A stretch of DNA of 64,000 nt, taken from contig NZ_MLCL01000077.1 of the NCBI RefSeq assembly GCF_001942625.1, positions 1 to 64,000 of the forward strand, given 5' to 3'. The notes beneath the pieces are model-generated. The model saw nothing but the letters and a program-made list of their open reading frames with translations, was not told the origin of the DNA and searched no databases. Positions 28,192 to 36,426 of this stretch are shown piece after piece (position 1 is the first letter of the stretch; the number at the start of each line of letters is the position of its first letter). Position numbers and translations under genes: made by a program. The stretch comes from Mycobacterium syngnathidarum (GTDB lineage Bacteria; Actinomycetota; Actinomycetes; Mycobacteriales; Mycobacteriaceae).

Positions 28192-29255
28192 TAGTTCTTG
28201 CCCTCCAGGACCGCGACCAGATTCTGTTGCAGCGCAGCGCCACTGGTGGCGTGCGCCAGCACGCGCCCGGCCGAGCCGGAGAAGATGTGCTGCGCGGCGA
28301 AACCGATGCGCTCCAGACCTGCCGAGAACATCGGGTTGGCGGCCAACGCGCCGCCGGAGGGGTTGATCTCGGTGTTCTCGCCCAGCCCGATGGCCTCGGT
28401 GAGGATCAGCTGCTGGTGGGTGAACGGGGCGTAGATCTCGGCTACCTCGATCGAGCTCGCGTCACCGCCGGTGGCGGCCTGAGCCGATGCGGCGGTCGAC
28501 GTCGAGACGGTCAGGTCGCGCGCGCCGAGCACCGGGGTCTCGATGCGGTGCTCGAATCCGGTGATCCAGGCCGGGTTTTCGCGCAGTTCGCGGGCCCGGT
28601 CGCCGGCGGCGAGGACGATCGCCGAGGCACCGTCGGTGATCGGGGCGATGTCGTGGCGGCGCAGCGGATCGGCGAAGTACGGGCGGTCCAGCAATTCGCT
28701 GATGCTGCCGGTGACCTCCTCACGGTCGGTGCGGCCACCCGCGGCATACGAGTCCAGGGCCACCTGAGCCATCTGCTCTGCGGTCCATTTACCGGCATCC
28801 AGTCCGAACCGGGCCTGAAGTCCGGCCAGCGACACCGCATCCGGCCACAGCGGCGCGACGGTGTAGGGGTCGGTCTGCAGGGCCAGCACCCGGCGCAGCA
28901 CACCTGCCGAAGACTTGCCGAAGCCGTAGACCAACGCGGTGTCCACCTCGCCGGTCAGGATCTTGATGTAGGCCTCGTACAGCGCCCAGGCCGCATCCAT
29001 CTCGACGTGCGATTCGTTGATCGGCGGAACCGCACCGATCGAGTCGATCGCCGAGATGAACGAGAAGGCCCGGCCGGCAAGGTAATCGGAGGAACCCGAG
29101 CACCAGAAGCCGATATCGGTCTGCTGGAGACCGAGCTCTTCGTAGAGGCTTGCAAAACACGGCATCAGCATCTCGACGCCGTTGGTGGTGCCATCTGTAC
29201 GGCGCACATGCGGCGCATGCGCGAAGCCGACGACGGCTACTTCACGAGAAGACAT
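28191..29255 (-). CDS. ltp4: SCP2-thiolase-like aldolase Ltp4
   Basis: The 354-aa thiolase-fold protein has the length of Rv3522. The usual active Cys loop is replaced (INESHVEMDAAWAL, about residues 79-92). The region AEIYAPFTHQQLILTEAIGLG and the segment NPSGGALAANPMFSAGLERIGFA are typical of the family. It should act with Ltp3 and the DUF35 protein in aldol cleavage of a steroid side-chain CoA thioester in the cytosol. It is second in the operon, nine bases after the DUF35 gene. The function is inferred from family and order. Confidence 0.92.
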   Translation of the reverse strand: MSSREVAVVGFAHAPHVRRTDGTTNGVEMLMPCFASLYEELGLQQTDIGFWCSGSSDYLAGRAFSFISAIDSIGAVPPINESHVEMDAAWALYEAYIKILTGEVDTALVYGFGKSSAGVLRRVLALQTDPYTVAPLWPDAVSLAGLQARFGLDAGKWTAEQMAQVALDSYAAGGRTDREEVTGSISELLDRPYFADPLRRHDIAPITDGASAIVLAAGDRARELRENPAWITGFEHRIETPVLGARDLTVSTSTAASAQAATGGDASSIEVAEIYAPFTHQQLILTEAIGLGENTEINPSGGALAANPMFSAGLERIGFAAQHIFSGSAGRVLAHATSGAALQQNLVAVLEGKN

Positions 29256-29264
29256 GTGGTCCCT

Positions 29265-30257
29265 TTACAGGTGGTGCTTGTAGCTGTCGTAGTCGGCGTC
29301 GGGCTCACCCGTCGGCCGGAAATGCGAGATGTTGTCGATGCCGAGATCCCATTCCTCCTGGGGCTTCCACACCGCTTCGACCCGCATCCCCATCCGCACC
29401 TCGGACGCATCGATGTCGGTGACCAGATGCAGGAACGGGATGTCGGCGCCGTCGAGCAGCACGTAGGCCGCGACATATGGCGGCTTGATTCGCTGGCCGG
29501 CGAAGGGGATGTTGATGATCGCGAAGGTGGTGACCGTGCCCTTGTCCACCAGCTCGACGAACTGGTCGAGTTCCCGGCCGGTGGCCGGATCGGCTTCCTT
29601 GGGCGGGAAGTACACCTTGCCGGTGTCGCCGGAGCGCGCGCCGAGCAGCTTGCCGTCGCGCAGGCCGCGCAGATAGGTGCTCTCCGGACGCGATGCGGTG
29701 TGCTGGATCTCGATGGCCGACGGGACCACCAACATGGTGACCGGGTCACGGTCGTCGGCCGCCACGGCGGGGACATCCTCGGCGGTTTCGCCGGGGACGA
29801 AGTACGCGATGTCGGTGATCGCACCCACCGGCTCGTCGACCCAGTGCACGTGCACGCGGGCCCCGGTGGTCAGCTCACCTTCGGCGACGTCCACGGCATG
29901 CAGCAGCGGTGTGTCGGCGCCATCGAGCTTGATCAACGCCCAGGCGAACGGCCGGTCCAGCGGCTGCCCTTCGAGGGGTTCGGGTTGCCAGGTCCAGGAC
30001 ATCACGGTCCCGGAGCTGCGGACGGGTACGACCTCGGTCAACGCCTCATAGGTGACCGGGTCATACTCAGCGGGTGGCACATGCACGCGTCCGTCAGACC
30101 CGCGCACGCCGACGATCCGGCGCTCACGCAGGGCAGTGAAGAACTGGCTGAGCAGCGGACCGACTGAACGGGTGTAGTCAAACGACAGTTTCAGTGGCGC
30201 GGAAAGTGGCGGCTCACGGTGATCTGTCGAGGCCGGGCGGCTTTGGCTGGCTGTCAC
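29265..30257 (-). CDS. Tandem DUF35 OB-fold protein, putative acyl-CoA binding partner of Ltp enzymes (Rv3521-like)
   Basis: The 330-aa protein contains two repeats of a zinc-ribbon/OB-fold (DUF35) unit, about residues 25-165 and 180-325. Each begins with a helix leading to a VHVPPAEYDPVT or VYFPPKEADPATG hinge. The protein contains no cysteine at all, so neither ribbon can bind zinc in the usual way. DUF35 partners open the active site of Ltp aldolases and bind CoA thioesters. It starts at GTG 30257, only eight bases from the KstR box, and is first gene of the ltp operon. M. tuberculosis Rv3521 is somewhat shorter (about 303 aa), so a downstream start is possible. Confidence 0.87.
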   Translation of the reverse strand: MTASQSRPASTDHREPPLSAPLKLSFDYTRSVGPLLSQFFTALRERRIVGVRGSDGRVHVPPAEYDPVTYEALTEVVPVRSSGTVMSWTWQPEPLEGQPLDRPFAWALIKLDGADTPLLHAVDVAEGELTTGARVHVHWVDEPVGAITDIAYFVPGETAEDVPAVAADDRDPVTMLVVPSAIEIQHTASRPESTYLRGLRDGKLLGARSGDTGKVYFPPKEADPATGRELDQFVELVDKGTVTTFAIINIPFAGQRIKPPYVAAYVLLDGADIPFLHLVTDIDASEVRMGMRVEAVWKPQEEWDLGIDNISHFRPTGEPDADYDSYKHHL

Positions 30258-30265
30258 ACATCGAG

Positions 30266-30279
30266 TAGAACAGGTTCTA
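30266..30279. promoter_or_regulatory. KstR-type operator in a divergent promoter
   Basis: TAGAACAGGTTCTA matches TnnAACnnGTTnnA with nearly full dyad symmetry. It sits between the DUF35-ltp4-ltp3 operon and the Rv3520c-like gene and can control both directions. Confidence 0.9.
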
Positions 30280-30315
30280 ACAATCGTGGCAAGGACACGT
30301 GGGAAGGCAATCTAA

Positions 30316-31347
30316 ATGAAGCTCGGTCTGCAACTCGGATACTGGGGCGCGCAGCCGCCCACCAACCACGCCGAACTCGTGGCCGCGGCCGAGGCGGAGG
30401 GCTTCGACACCGTCTTCACCGCAGAGGCCTGGGGCTCGGACGCTTACACCCCGCTCGCTTGGTGGGGGCGGGAAACGACCCGCATGCGCCTGGGCACGTC
30501 GGTCATCCAACTCTCGGCCCGTACGCCCACCGCGTGCGCGATGGCCGCGCTGACGCTGGACCACCTCTCCGGTGGCCGCCACATCCTCGGCCTAGGGGTG
30601 TCCGGCCCGCAGGTGGTCGAGGGCTGGTACGGCGCGAAGTTTCCCAAGCCGCTGGCCCGCACCCGCGAGTACATCGACATCTTGCGCCAGGTATGGGCGC
30701 GCGAGGCTCCGGTCCACAGTGACGGCCCGCACTACCCGCTGCCGTTGACCGCCGAGGGTACGACCGGCCTGGGCAAGAACCTCAAGCCCATCACGCATCC
30801 GCTGCGCGCCGACATCCCCGTGATGCTGGGCGCCGAGGGGCCCAAGAACGTCGCGTTGGCGGCCGAGATCGCCGATGGCTGGCTGCCGATCTTCTACTCG
30901 CCGCGCATCGCCGGCATGTACAACGAGTGGCTCGACGAGGGATTCGCCCGCCCCGGCGCCCGGCGTACCCGCGAGACCTTCGAGATCTGTGCCACCGCGC
31001 AGGTGGTGGTGACCGACGACCGGCCGGCGATCATGGAGTTGATGAAGCCCCATCTGGCGCTGTACATGGGCGGAATGGGTGCCGAGGACACCAACTTCCA
31101 CGCCGACGTGTACCGCCGGATGGGATATGCCGAGGTCGTCGATGACGTCACGAAGCTGTTCCGCAGTGACCGGAAAGACGAGGCCGCCAAGATCATCCCC
31201 GACGAACTGGTCGACGACTCCGCGATCGTGGGGAACCTCGACTACGTCAAGGAGCAGATCAAGGCGTGGGAGGCCGCTGGCGTCACCATGATGGTCGTGG
31301 GTGCCCGCTCCGCCGAGCAGATCAAGGACCTCGCGGCTCTCGTCTGA
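30316..31347 (+). CDS. LLM class F420-dependent oxidoreductase (Rv3520c-like)
   Basis: The 343-aa TIM-barrel protein starts MKLGLQLGYWGAQPP and carries FDTVFTAEAWGSDAYTPLAWWG, HILGLGVSGPQVVEGWYG (about 92-110) and a long segment giving VMLGAEGPKNVALAAEIADGWLP (about 171-194), typical of F420-dependent LLM enzymes. It corresponds to Rv3520c (347 aa). GGAAGG lies about eight bases before ATG 30316, and a KstR box is 37 bp upstream. Its role in steroid degradation is inferred from regulation; the reaction is not known to me. Confidence 0.9.
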   Translation: MKLGLQLGYWGAQPPTNHAELVAAAEAEGFDTVFTAEAWGSDAYTPLAWWGRETTRMRLGTSVIQLSARTPTACAMAALTLDHLSGGRHILGLGVSGPQVVEGWYGAKFPKPLARTREYIDILRQVWAREAPVHSDGPHYPLPLTAEGTTGLGKNLKPITHPLRADIPVMLGAEGPKNVALAAEIADGWLPIFYSPRIAGMYNEWLDEGFARPGARRTRETFEICATAQVVVTDDRPAIMELMKPHLALYMGGMGAEDTNFHADVYRRMGYAEVVDDVTKLFRSDRKDEAAKIIPDELVDDSAIVGNLDYVKEQIKAWEAAGVTMMVVGARSAEQIKDLAALV

Positions 31348-31378
31348 AACCCGACTAGACACTTTCTTGCAACCTGTC

Positions 31379-31396
31379 TACTCGAGGTTCTAGATT
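31379..31396 (+). promoter_or_regulatory. Degenerate KstR half-site with overlapping -10 element
   Basis: TACTCGAGGTTCTA (31379-31392) keeps the right half-site GTTnnA of a KstR box, while the left half is lost. TAGATT (31391-31396) fits TANNNT and ends six bases before the GTG at 31403. Together they suggest a leaderless promoter with weak KstR control. Confidence 0.4.
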
Positions 31397-31402
31397 TATG
31401 GC

Positions 31403-32146
31403 GTGAGTCACAGTGCTTCCGCCTCCGGACCCTCGCAACACACCGTCGCCGGCTCCGTGCTGACGATGCCGGTGCAGATCCGTACCGCCGAGCAGCACAT
31501 GGCGATGTTCTCGGTGGACGCCGATGCCGCGCAGCGCATGATCGATTACAGCGGCATGCGCGTATACCGGCATCGACCACACCGCGCGATCGTGGTGCTG
31601 ATGCTGATGCGCTATATCGACGGCGATCTGGGCCCGTACCTGGAGTACGGCACCAACGTCATGGTGAACCGGCCGGGAGCCGAAGGTTCGGGGCTGCGCG
31701 GCATGGGCTCGGCCGGTGCCCTCGTGCATCACCTCCCGGTCGACGGGGAGTTCACGCTGCAGGCCGGCCGCCAGATTTGGGGTTATCCGAAAGTCCTGGC
31801 GGACTTCACCGTTCATGAGGGCAAGCCGTACGGGTTCGAGGTGAAGATCGACGGCCGGCTGGCGGTCGGGATGGAATTCAAGCCCGGCCTGCCGGTGCCG
31901 TCGGCATTGACCGCCAAGCCTCAGGTGCAGTCCACCTTCTCCTGTCTCGACGGGGTGCTGCGCGAAACCGAAGGCCAGATGCGGCTTTCCGGCGTGCGCT
32001 ACCGGCCGGGCGGAGCCCGGATCCGGCTCGGTGACCATCCGTACGCCGCAGAACTCGCGGAGCTGGGCCTGCCCAAGCGGGCGATGCTGTCCAGCTCGGC
32101 CCGCAATGTGCAGATGACGTTCGCTGACGCCAAGGAGATTTCGTGA
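31403..32146 (+). CDS. Acetoacetate decarboxylase-family protein (Rv3519-like)
   Basis: The 247-aa protein has the ADC beta-barrel fold. RQIWGYPKVLADF carries a lysine near residue 130 in the position of the Schiff-base Lys of acetoacetate decarboxylase, which suggests Schiff-base chemistry on a keto substrate. Position and size fit Rv3519 (236 aa). It begins at GTG 31403 with a probable -10 directly upstream and no Shine-Dalgarno, so the message may be leaderless. It overlaps cyp142 by four bases (GTGA). A role in steroid side-chain metabolism is inferred from the operon. Confidence 0.85.
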   Translation: MSHSASASGPSQHTVAGSVLTMPVQIRTAEQHMAMFSVDADAAQRMIDYSGMRVYRHRPHRAIVVLMLMRYIDGDLGPYLEYGTNVMVNRPGAEGSGLRGMGSAGALVHHLPVDGEFTLQAGRQIWGYPKVLADFTVHEGKPYGFEVKIDGRLAVGMEFKPGLPVPSALTAKPQVQSTFSCLDGVLRETEGQMRLSGVRYRPGGARIRLGDHPYAAELAELGLPKRAMLSSSARNVQMTFADAKEIS

Positions 32147-33354
32147 CCCAGGTCCTTCCCTCTACCAAGCCTGATGTCGACCTGGCCGACGGGAGGTTCT
32201 ACTCCGACGGCGGCGCGCGCGAGGCTTACCGCTGGATGCGGGCCAACGAGCCGGTGTTCCGCGACCGCAACGGCCAGGCAGCCGCGACGACGTATCAGGC
32301 CGTCCTCGATGCCGAACGCGCGCCGGAACTGTTCTCCAGTGCCGGCGGCATCCGTCCGGACCAGCCCGGCATGCCGTACATGATCGACATGGACGATCCG
32401 GCCCACCTGCTGCGGCGCAAGCTGGTCAACTCCGGCTTCACCCGTAAGCGGGTCATGGACAAGGTGCCGTCGATCGTGACCCTGTGCGACACCCTGATCG
32501 ACGCGGTGTGTGAACGCGGGGAATGCGACTTCGTCCGCGACATCGCCGCGCCACTGCCGATGGCGGTGATCGGCGACATGCTCGGGGTGCTGCCCAGTGA
32601 ACGCGAAATGCTGCTGAAGTGGTCCGACGACCTGGTGTGCGGGCTTTCGTCGCACGTGGACGAGACCGTGATCCAGAACCTCATGGACACCTTCGCCGCC
32701 TATACCGCTTTCACCAAGGAAGAGATCACCAAGCGGCGGGCCAATCCATCCGACGACCTGTTCTCGATCCTGGTCAACGCCGAGGTCGAGGGTCAGCGCA
32801 TGAGCGACGACGAGATCGTCTTCGAGACGCTGCTGATCCTGATCGGCGGCGACGAGACCACTCGGCACACGTTGTCGGGCGGCACCGAACAACTGCTGCG
32901 CCATCGCGATCAGTGGGAAGCGCTCGTCGCGAACGGAGAGGCGCTGCCCGGCGCGATCGAGGAGATGCTGCGCTGGACCTCGCCGGTGAAAAACATGTGC
33001 CGCACGCTGACTGCCGACACGACGTTCCACGGAACCGACCTCAAGGCCGGCGAGAAGATCATGCTGATGTTCGAGTCGGCCAACTTCGACGAAGCGGTCT
33101 TCGGGGATCCCGACAGTTTCCGTATCGACCGGAACCCGAACAGCCACCTGGCTTTCGGTTTCGGCACGCACTTCTGCCTCGGCAATCAGCTGGCTCGGCT
33201 GGAGCTGCGGCTGATGATCGAGCGTCTGCTGGTCCGGCTGCCCGACCTTCGGCTGGCCGAGGCTGCAGAGGTGCCGCTGAGGCCCGCGAACTTCGTCAGC
33301 GGACCGGAGTCCATGCCGGTCGTGTTCACCCCCACGGCTCCGGTGGGGGCTTAG
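32143..33354 (+). CDS. cyp142: Cytochrome P450 CYP142, steroid C26/C27 hydroxylase
   Basis: The 403-aa P450 has an I-helix oxygen-activation motif GGDETTRHTLSGG (about 250), an ExxR helix in the expected position before it binds heme, and the heme loop FGFGTHFCLGNQLARLE with the thiolate Cys near residue 345. It corresponds to CYP142A1 (Rv3518c), which oxidises the terminal methyl of cholesterol or cholestenone to the acid, the first step of side-chain catabolism. The protein is soluble and needs ferredoxin; the fdxD gene later in the window is a candidate partner. It starts at GTG 32143, coupled to the Rv3519-like gene. Confidence 0.93.
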   Translation: MTQVLPSTKPDVDLADGRFYSDGGAREAYRWMRANEPVFRDRNGQAAATTYQAVLDAERAPELFSSAGGIRPDQPGMPYMIDMDDPAHLLRRKLVNSGFTRKRVMDKVPSIVTLCDTLIDAVCERGECDFVRDIAAPLPMAVIGDMLGVLPSEREMLLKWSDDLVCGLSSHVDETVIQNLMDTFAAYTAFTKEEITKRRANPSDDLFSILVNAEVEGQRMSDDEIVFETLLILIGGDETTRHTLSGGTEQLLRHRDQWEALVANGEALPGAIEEMLRWTSPVKNMCRTLTADTTFHGTDLKAGEKIMLMFESANFDEAVFGDPDSFRIDRNPNSHLAFGFGTHFCLGNQLARLELRLMIERLLVRLPDLRLAEAAEVPLRPANFVSGPESMPVVFTPTAPVGA

Positions 33355-33370
33355 CCCTGAGTTCAGGGCT
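33353..33370 (+). terminator. Hairpin overlapping the cyp142 stop codon
   Basis: AGCCCTGA, GT, TCAGGGCT forms an 8-bp perfect inverted repeat that overlaps the TAG stop. A second hairpin (CCCCCAC at 33329-33335, GTGGGGG at 33343-33349) lies just inside the gene. No T-run follows, so termination strength is uncertain. Confidence 0.5.
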
Positions 33371-33498
33371 GATGTGTATTCCTGTGTCCTGGTTAAGTTT
33401 TCCCTGTGCATGAGCCTCGCAGGTTTCGCATAGCGAATCTAATTAGATAATCTCGCAACATCGGGGGATGCGACGCGACGATTAGAGGAGTGCACGAG

Positions 33499-33840
33499 AT
33501 GGCACGACATTTACCTGGGCGAACACTGATGAGCGCACTGGTGTTGGGTGGGGCGCTGGTGGCAGGGGCCATCGGAGTGGCCGGCCAGGCCAATGCGGCG
33601 CCGGCAGCGGGGATGGCCGCGTCGCCGGCGAGTGTGATGCCGGTGGTTCCGGTGCCGCAGTTCCCGCCTCCCCCGCCACCACCTCCTCCGTTCTGGGGTC
33701 CGCCACCTCCGCCGCCACCCCCGCCGTTCTGGAGACCGCCGCCTCCGCCGCGATTCTGGGGGCCACCGCCCCCACCGCGGCCATGGGGCCCGCCCCCGCC
33801 GGGGCACTGGGGGCCGCCACCGCCGGGACATTGGCGCTGA
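33499..33840 (+). CDS. Small secreted proline-rich protein
   Basis: The 113-aa precursor has a signal peptide (TLMSALVLGGALVAGAI, cleavage likely after GQANA near residue 33) and a mature part that is nearly all Pro, Gly, Trp, Phe and Arg. It consists of PPPPPPPFWG-like units repeated about six times, ending in two GPPPPGHW copies. AGAGGAG eight bases upstream decides for ATG 33499 over GTG 33490. The mature chain must be disordered or polyproline-II and exported, possibly cell-wall associated. I know no function. It is its own unit between cyp142 and echA19, closed by a strong terminator. Confidence 0.8.
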   Translation: MARHLPGRTLMSALVLGGALVAGAIGVAGQANAAPAAGMAASPASVMPVVPVPQFPPPPPPPPPFWGPPPPPPPPPFWRPPPPPRFWGPPPPPRPWGPPPPGHWGPPPPGHWR

Positions 33841-33854
33841 GAGCCTGAGATGCA

Positions 33855-33894
33855 CCGAGGCCCTGCTCGAAATATCGAGCAGGGCCTCGGTTTT
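33855..33894. terminator. Strong bidirectional rho-independent terminator
   Basis: A 16-bp perfect stem (33855-33870 with 33875-33890) has the loop AATA and is followed by TTTT. It lies between the convergent Pro-rich protein gene and echA19 and should end both transcripts. Confidence 0.92.
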
Positions 33895-33906
33895 GCCGCG
33901 AACGGA

Positions 33907-34707
33907 CTACTTCATCTGGAAGACGGGCGCACGCTTCTCCTTGAAAGCCAGCGGGCCCTCCTTGGCGTCCTGGGACAGGAACACCGGGATGCCGTTGGCG
34001 GTGTCGGGCTTGAACGCCTCGTTCTCGTGCATGCCCTCGGTCTCGCGGATGGTCTTGAGGATGGCCTGCACGGCCAGCGGGCCGTTGTTGTTGATCACCT
34101 CGGCGATCTCCAGGGCCTTCTCCAGTGCGGTGCCGTCCGGCACGACGTGACCGATCAGGCCGTACTCGAGGGCCTGGGCGGCGGTGATGTGCCGCCCGGT
34201 CAGCAGCATGTCGCACGCGATGGTGTAGGGAATCTGGCGCACGAGGCGCACGGCCGAGCCGCCCATCGGGTACAGGCTCCACTTGGCTTCGGAGATACCG
34301 AACTTGGCGCTCTCGCCCGCGACGCGGATATCGGTGCCCTGCAGGATCTCGGTCCCGCCGGCGATGGCCGGGCCCTCGACCGCGGCGATCAGCGGCTTGG
34401 TGAGCCGGCGGCCCTTGAGTAGACCATCGATGCGCGACGGGTCGTAGCTGCCGTCCTTGAACGAGTCGCCCGGCGGCTTCTTGGTTGCCCCCTTGAGGTC
34501 CATGCCCGCGCAGAAGTACCCGCCGGCACCGGTGAGGATGCAGGTGCGGATCTCCGGATCGTTGTCGACGCGGTCCCAGGCGGCCACCATGATCGAGAGC
34601 ATCTCGGTGGAAAGGGCGTTGCGCGCCTCCGGCCGGTTCAGCGTCAGGATCAGAGTGTGTCCGCGCTGCTCAATGAGGGCATCGGGCCCTTTTTCGGTAT
34701 CGCTCAC
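33907..34707 (-). CDS. echA19: Enoyl-CoA hydratase EchA19
   Basis: The 266-aa crotonase-fold protein has the oxyanion-hole segment [15 protein letters not shown] (about 60-74) and [35 protein letters not shown] (two stretches around 115-150), with the catalytic Glu positions of active hydratases. It matches Rv3516 (263 aa), which hydrates steroid enoyl-CoA side-chain intermediates in cholesterol beta-oxidation. It is divergent from fadD19, sharing a 69-bp promoter region with a KstR box 45 bp upstream. It is a single-gene unit. Confidence 0.92.
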   Translation of the reverse strand: MSDTEKGPDALIEQRGHTLILTLNRPEARNALSTEMLSIMVAAWDRVDNDPEIRTCILTGAGGYFCAGMDLKGATKKPPGDSFKDGSYDPSRIDGLLKGRRLTKPLIAAVEGPAIAGGTEILQGTDIRVAGESAKFGISEAKWSLYPMGGSAVRLVRQIPYTIACDMLLTGRHITAAQALEYGLIGHVVPDGTALEKALEIAEVINNNGPLAVQAILKTIRETEGMHENEAFKPDTANGIPVFLSQDAKEGPLAFKEKRAPVFQMK

Positions 34708-34751
34708 GAGTGTCAGCTCCTATGCATTTTCAACCCAGACTTGTCTCGAAA

Positions 34752-34765
34752 TGTAACACGTTCTA
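34752..34765. promoter_or_regulatory. KstR-type operator between echA19 and fadD19
   Basis: TGTAACACGTTCTA matches TnnAACnnGTTnnA. The divergent region is only 69 bp long, so a single operator should control both genes. It overlaps the probable -10 element of fadD19. Confidence 0.9.
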
Positions 34766-34769
34766 GTTT
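34764..34769 (+). promoter_or_regulatory. Probable -10 element of fadD19 (leaderless)
   Basis: TAGTTT fits TANNNT, overlaps the last two bases of the KstR box and ends seven bases before GTG 34777. No Shine-Dalgarno is seen. KstR bound here would block RNA polymerase directly. Confidence 0.5.
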
Positions 34770-34776
34770 AGGCTCT

Positions 34777-36426
34777 GTGGCTCTGAATATTGCTGATCTT
34801 GCCGAGCACGCCATCGACGCTGTGCCGGACCGTGTCGCGCTGATTTGTGGCGACGAGCAGTTGACCTATGGCCAACTGGAGGAGAAGGCCAACCGCCTGG
34901 CTCACTACCTGATTTCCCAGGGCGTCAAGAAGGACGACAAAGTCGGCCTGTACTGCCGCAATCGCCTCGAGATCGTGATCGGGATGCTGGGCATCGTGAA
35001 GGCCGGCGCAATCCTGGTCAACGTCAACTTCCGTTACGTCGAGGGCGAGTTGAAGTACCTCTTCGACAACTCCGACATGGTCGCGCTGATCCACGAGCGT
35101 CGCTATGCCGATCGCGTGGCCAACGTGCTTCCGGAGACGCCGTTGCTGAAGACCGTTCTGGTCGTGGAGGACGGAACCGACGACGACTACCAGCGTTACG
35201 GTGGCGTCGCCTTCGAGGATGCGCTGGCCCAGGGCTCGCCCGAGCGTGACTTCGGCCCGCGCAGCGCCGACGACATCTACCTGCTCTACACCGGCGGCAC
35301 CACCGGATTCCCCAAGGGCGTCATGTGGCGTCACGAGGACATCTACCGGGTGTTGTTCGGCGGCACGGACTTCGCCACCGGCGAGCCCGTGGCCGACGAG
35401 TACGACCTGTCCAAGCAGGCGGTCGCCAACCCGCCGATGGTTCGGCTGCCCATCCCGCCGATGATCCACGGCGCGACACAGTCGGCTACCTGGATGGCGT
35501 TGTTCACCGGGCACACCGTGGTGCTGATGCCGGAGTTCGATGCCGATGCGGCGTGGCGGATGATCCACGAGCACAAGGTGAATCTGCTGTTCTTCACCGG
35601 TGACGCGATGGCCCGTCCACTCCTGGATGCGCTGCTTGCGCACCAGGACGCCGGCAACGAATACGACCTGTCGTCGCTGTTCCTGCTGGCCAGCACGGCA
35701 GCGCTGTTCTCCACCAGCCTCAAGGAGAAGTTCCTTGAGCTGCTGCCCAACCGGATCATCACCGACTCGATCGGCTCGTCGGAGACCGGCTTCGGCGGTA
35801 CCTCCGTGGTGGCCAAGGGGCAGAGCCACACCGGCGGCCCGCGCGTGACCATCGACAAGAACACCAAGGTGCTCGACGAGGACGGCAACGAGGTGGTCCC
35901 GGGTTCGGGCGTGCGCGGCATCATCGCCAAGTGCGGCCACATCCCGGTCGGCTACTTCAAGGACGAGAAGAAGACGGCCGAGACCTTCCGGACCTTCAAC
36001 GGGGTCCGCTACGCGATCCCGGGTGACTATGCCGAGGTCGAGGCCGACGGCAGCGTGACCATGCTCGGCCGCGGCTCGGTGTCGATCAACAGCGGCGGCG
36101 AGAAGATCTACCCCGAAGAGGTCGAGGCAGCGCTCAAGGGACACCCGGACGTGTTCGACGCGCTCGTGGTCGGGGTTCCTGACGAGCGCTTCGGTCAGCA
36201 CGTGGCAGCCGTCGTGCAGCCGCGCGAGGGGGCGCGCCCGACGCTGGCCGAGCTCGATACCTTCGTGCGCAGCGAGATCGCGGGCTACAAGGTGCCGCGC
36301 AGCCTGTGGTTGGTCGACGAGGTCAAGCGCTCGCCGGCGGGCAAGCCCGACTACCGGTGGGCCAAGGACACCACCGAGGAGCGGGCCGCCGATGACGTGC
36401 ACGCGAATCATGTTGGAGCGAAATGA
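34777..36426 (+). CDS. fadD19: Steroid-CoA ligase FadD19
   Basis: The 549-aa acyl-CoA synthetase has the P-loop YTGGTTGFPKGVMW (about 171-184), DSIGSSETGFGG (about 330), a hinge region GDYAEVEADGSVTMLGRG and the C-terminal catalytic Lys in KRSPAGKPDYRW. It corresponds to Rv3515c (548 aa). FadD19 activates C8 steroid side-chain acids such as 3-oxocholest-4-en-26-oate and is required for C24-branched sterol side chains. The start is GTG 34777, supported by the -10/KstR layout and the family length; the longer frame would cross the operator. The stop overlaps the next gene's ATG. Confidence 0.94.
   Translation: MALNIADLAEHAIDAVPDRVALICGDEQLTYGQLEEKANRLAHYLISQGVKKDDKVGLYCRNRLEIVIGMLGIVKAGAILVNVNFRYVEGELKYLFDNSDMVALIHERRYADRVANVLPETPLLKTVLVVEDGTDDDYQRYGGVAFEDALAQGSPERDFGPRSADDIYLLYTGGTTGFPKGVMWRHEDIYRVLFGGTDFATGEPVADEYDLSKQAVANPPMVRLPIPPMIHGATQSATWMALFTGHTVVLMPEFDADAAWRMIHEHKVNLLFFTGDAMARPLLDALLAHQDAGNEYDLSSLFLLASTAALFSTSLKEKFLELLPNRIITDSIGSSETGFGGTSVVAKGQSHTGGPRVTIDKNTKVLDEDGNEVVPGSGVRGIIAKCGHIPVGYFKDEKKTAETFRTFNGVRYAIPGDYAEVEADGSVTMLGRGSVSINSGGEKIYPEEVEAALKGHPDVFDALVVGVPDERFGQHVAAVVQPREGARPTLAELDTFVRSEIAGYKVPRSLWLVDEVKRSPAGKPDYRWAKDTTEERAADDVHANHVGAK

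Noticed and set aside
33511..33855. Arg-rich minus-strand frame over the proline-rich gene
   Set aside because: Arg/Trp/Gly-rich translation is the direct complement of the CCN proline codons; the plus-strand gene has a ribosome site and a signal peptide.
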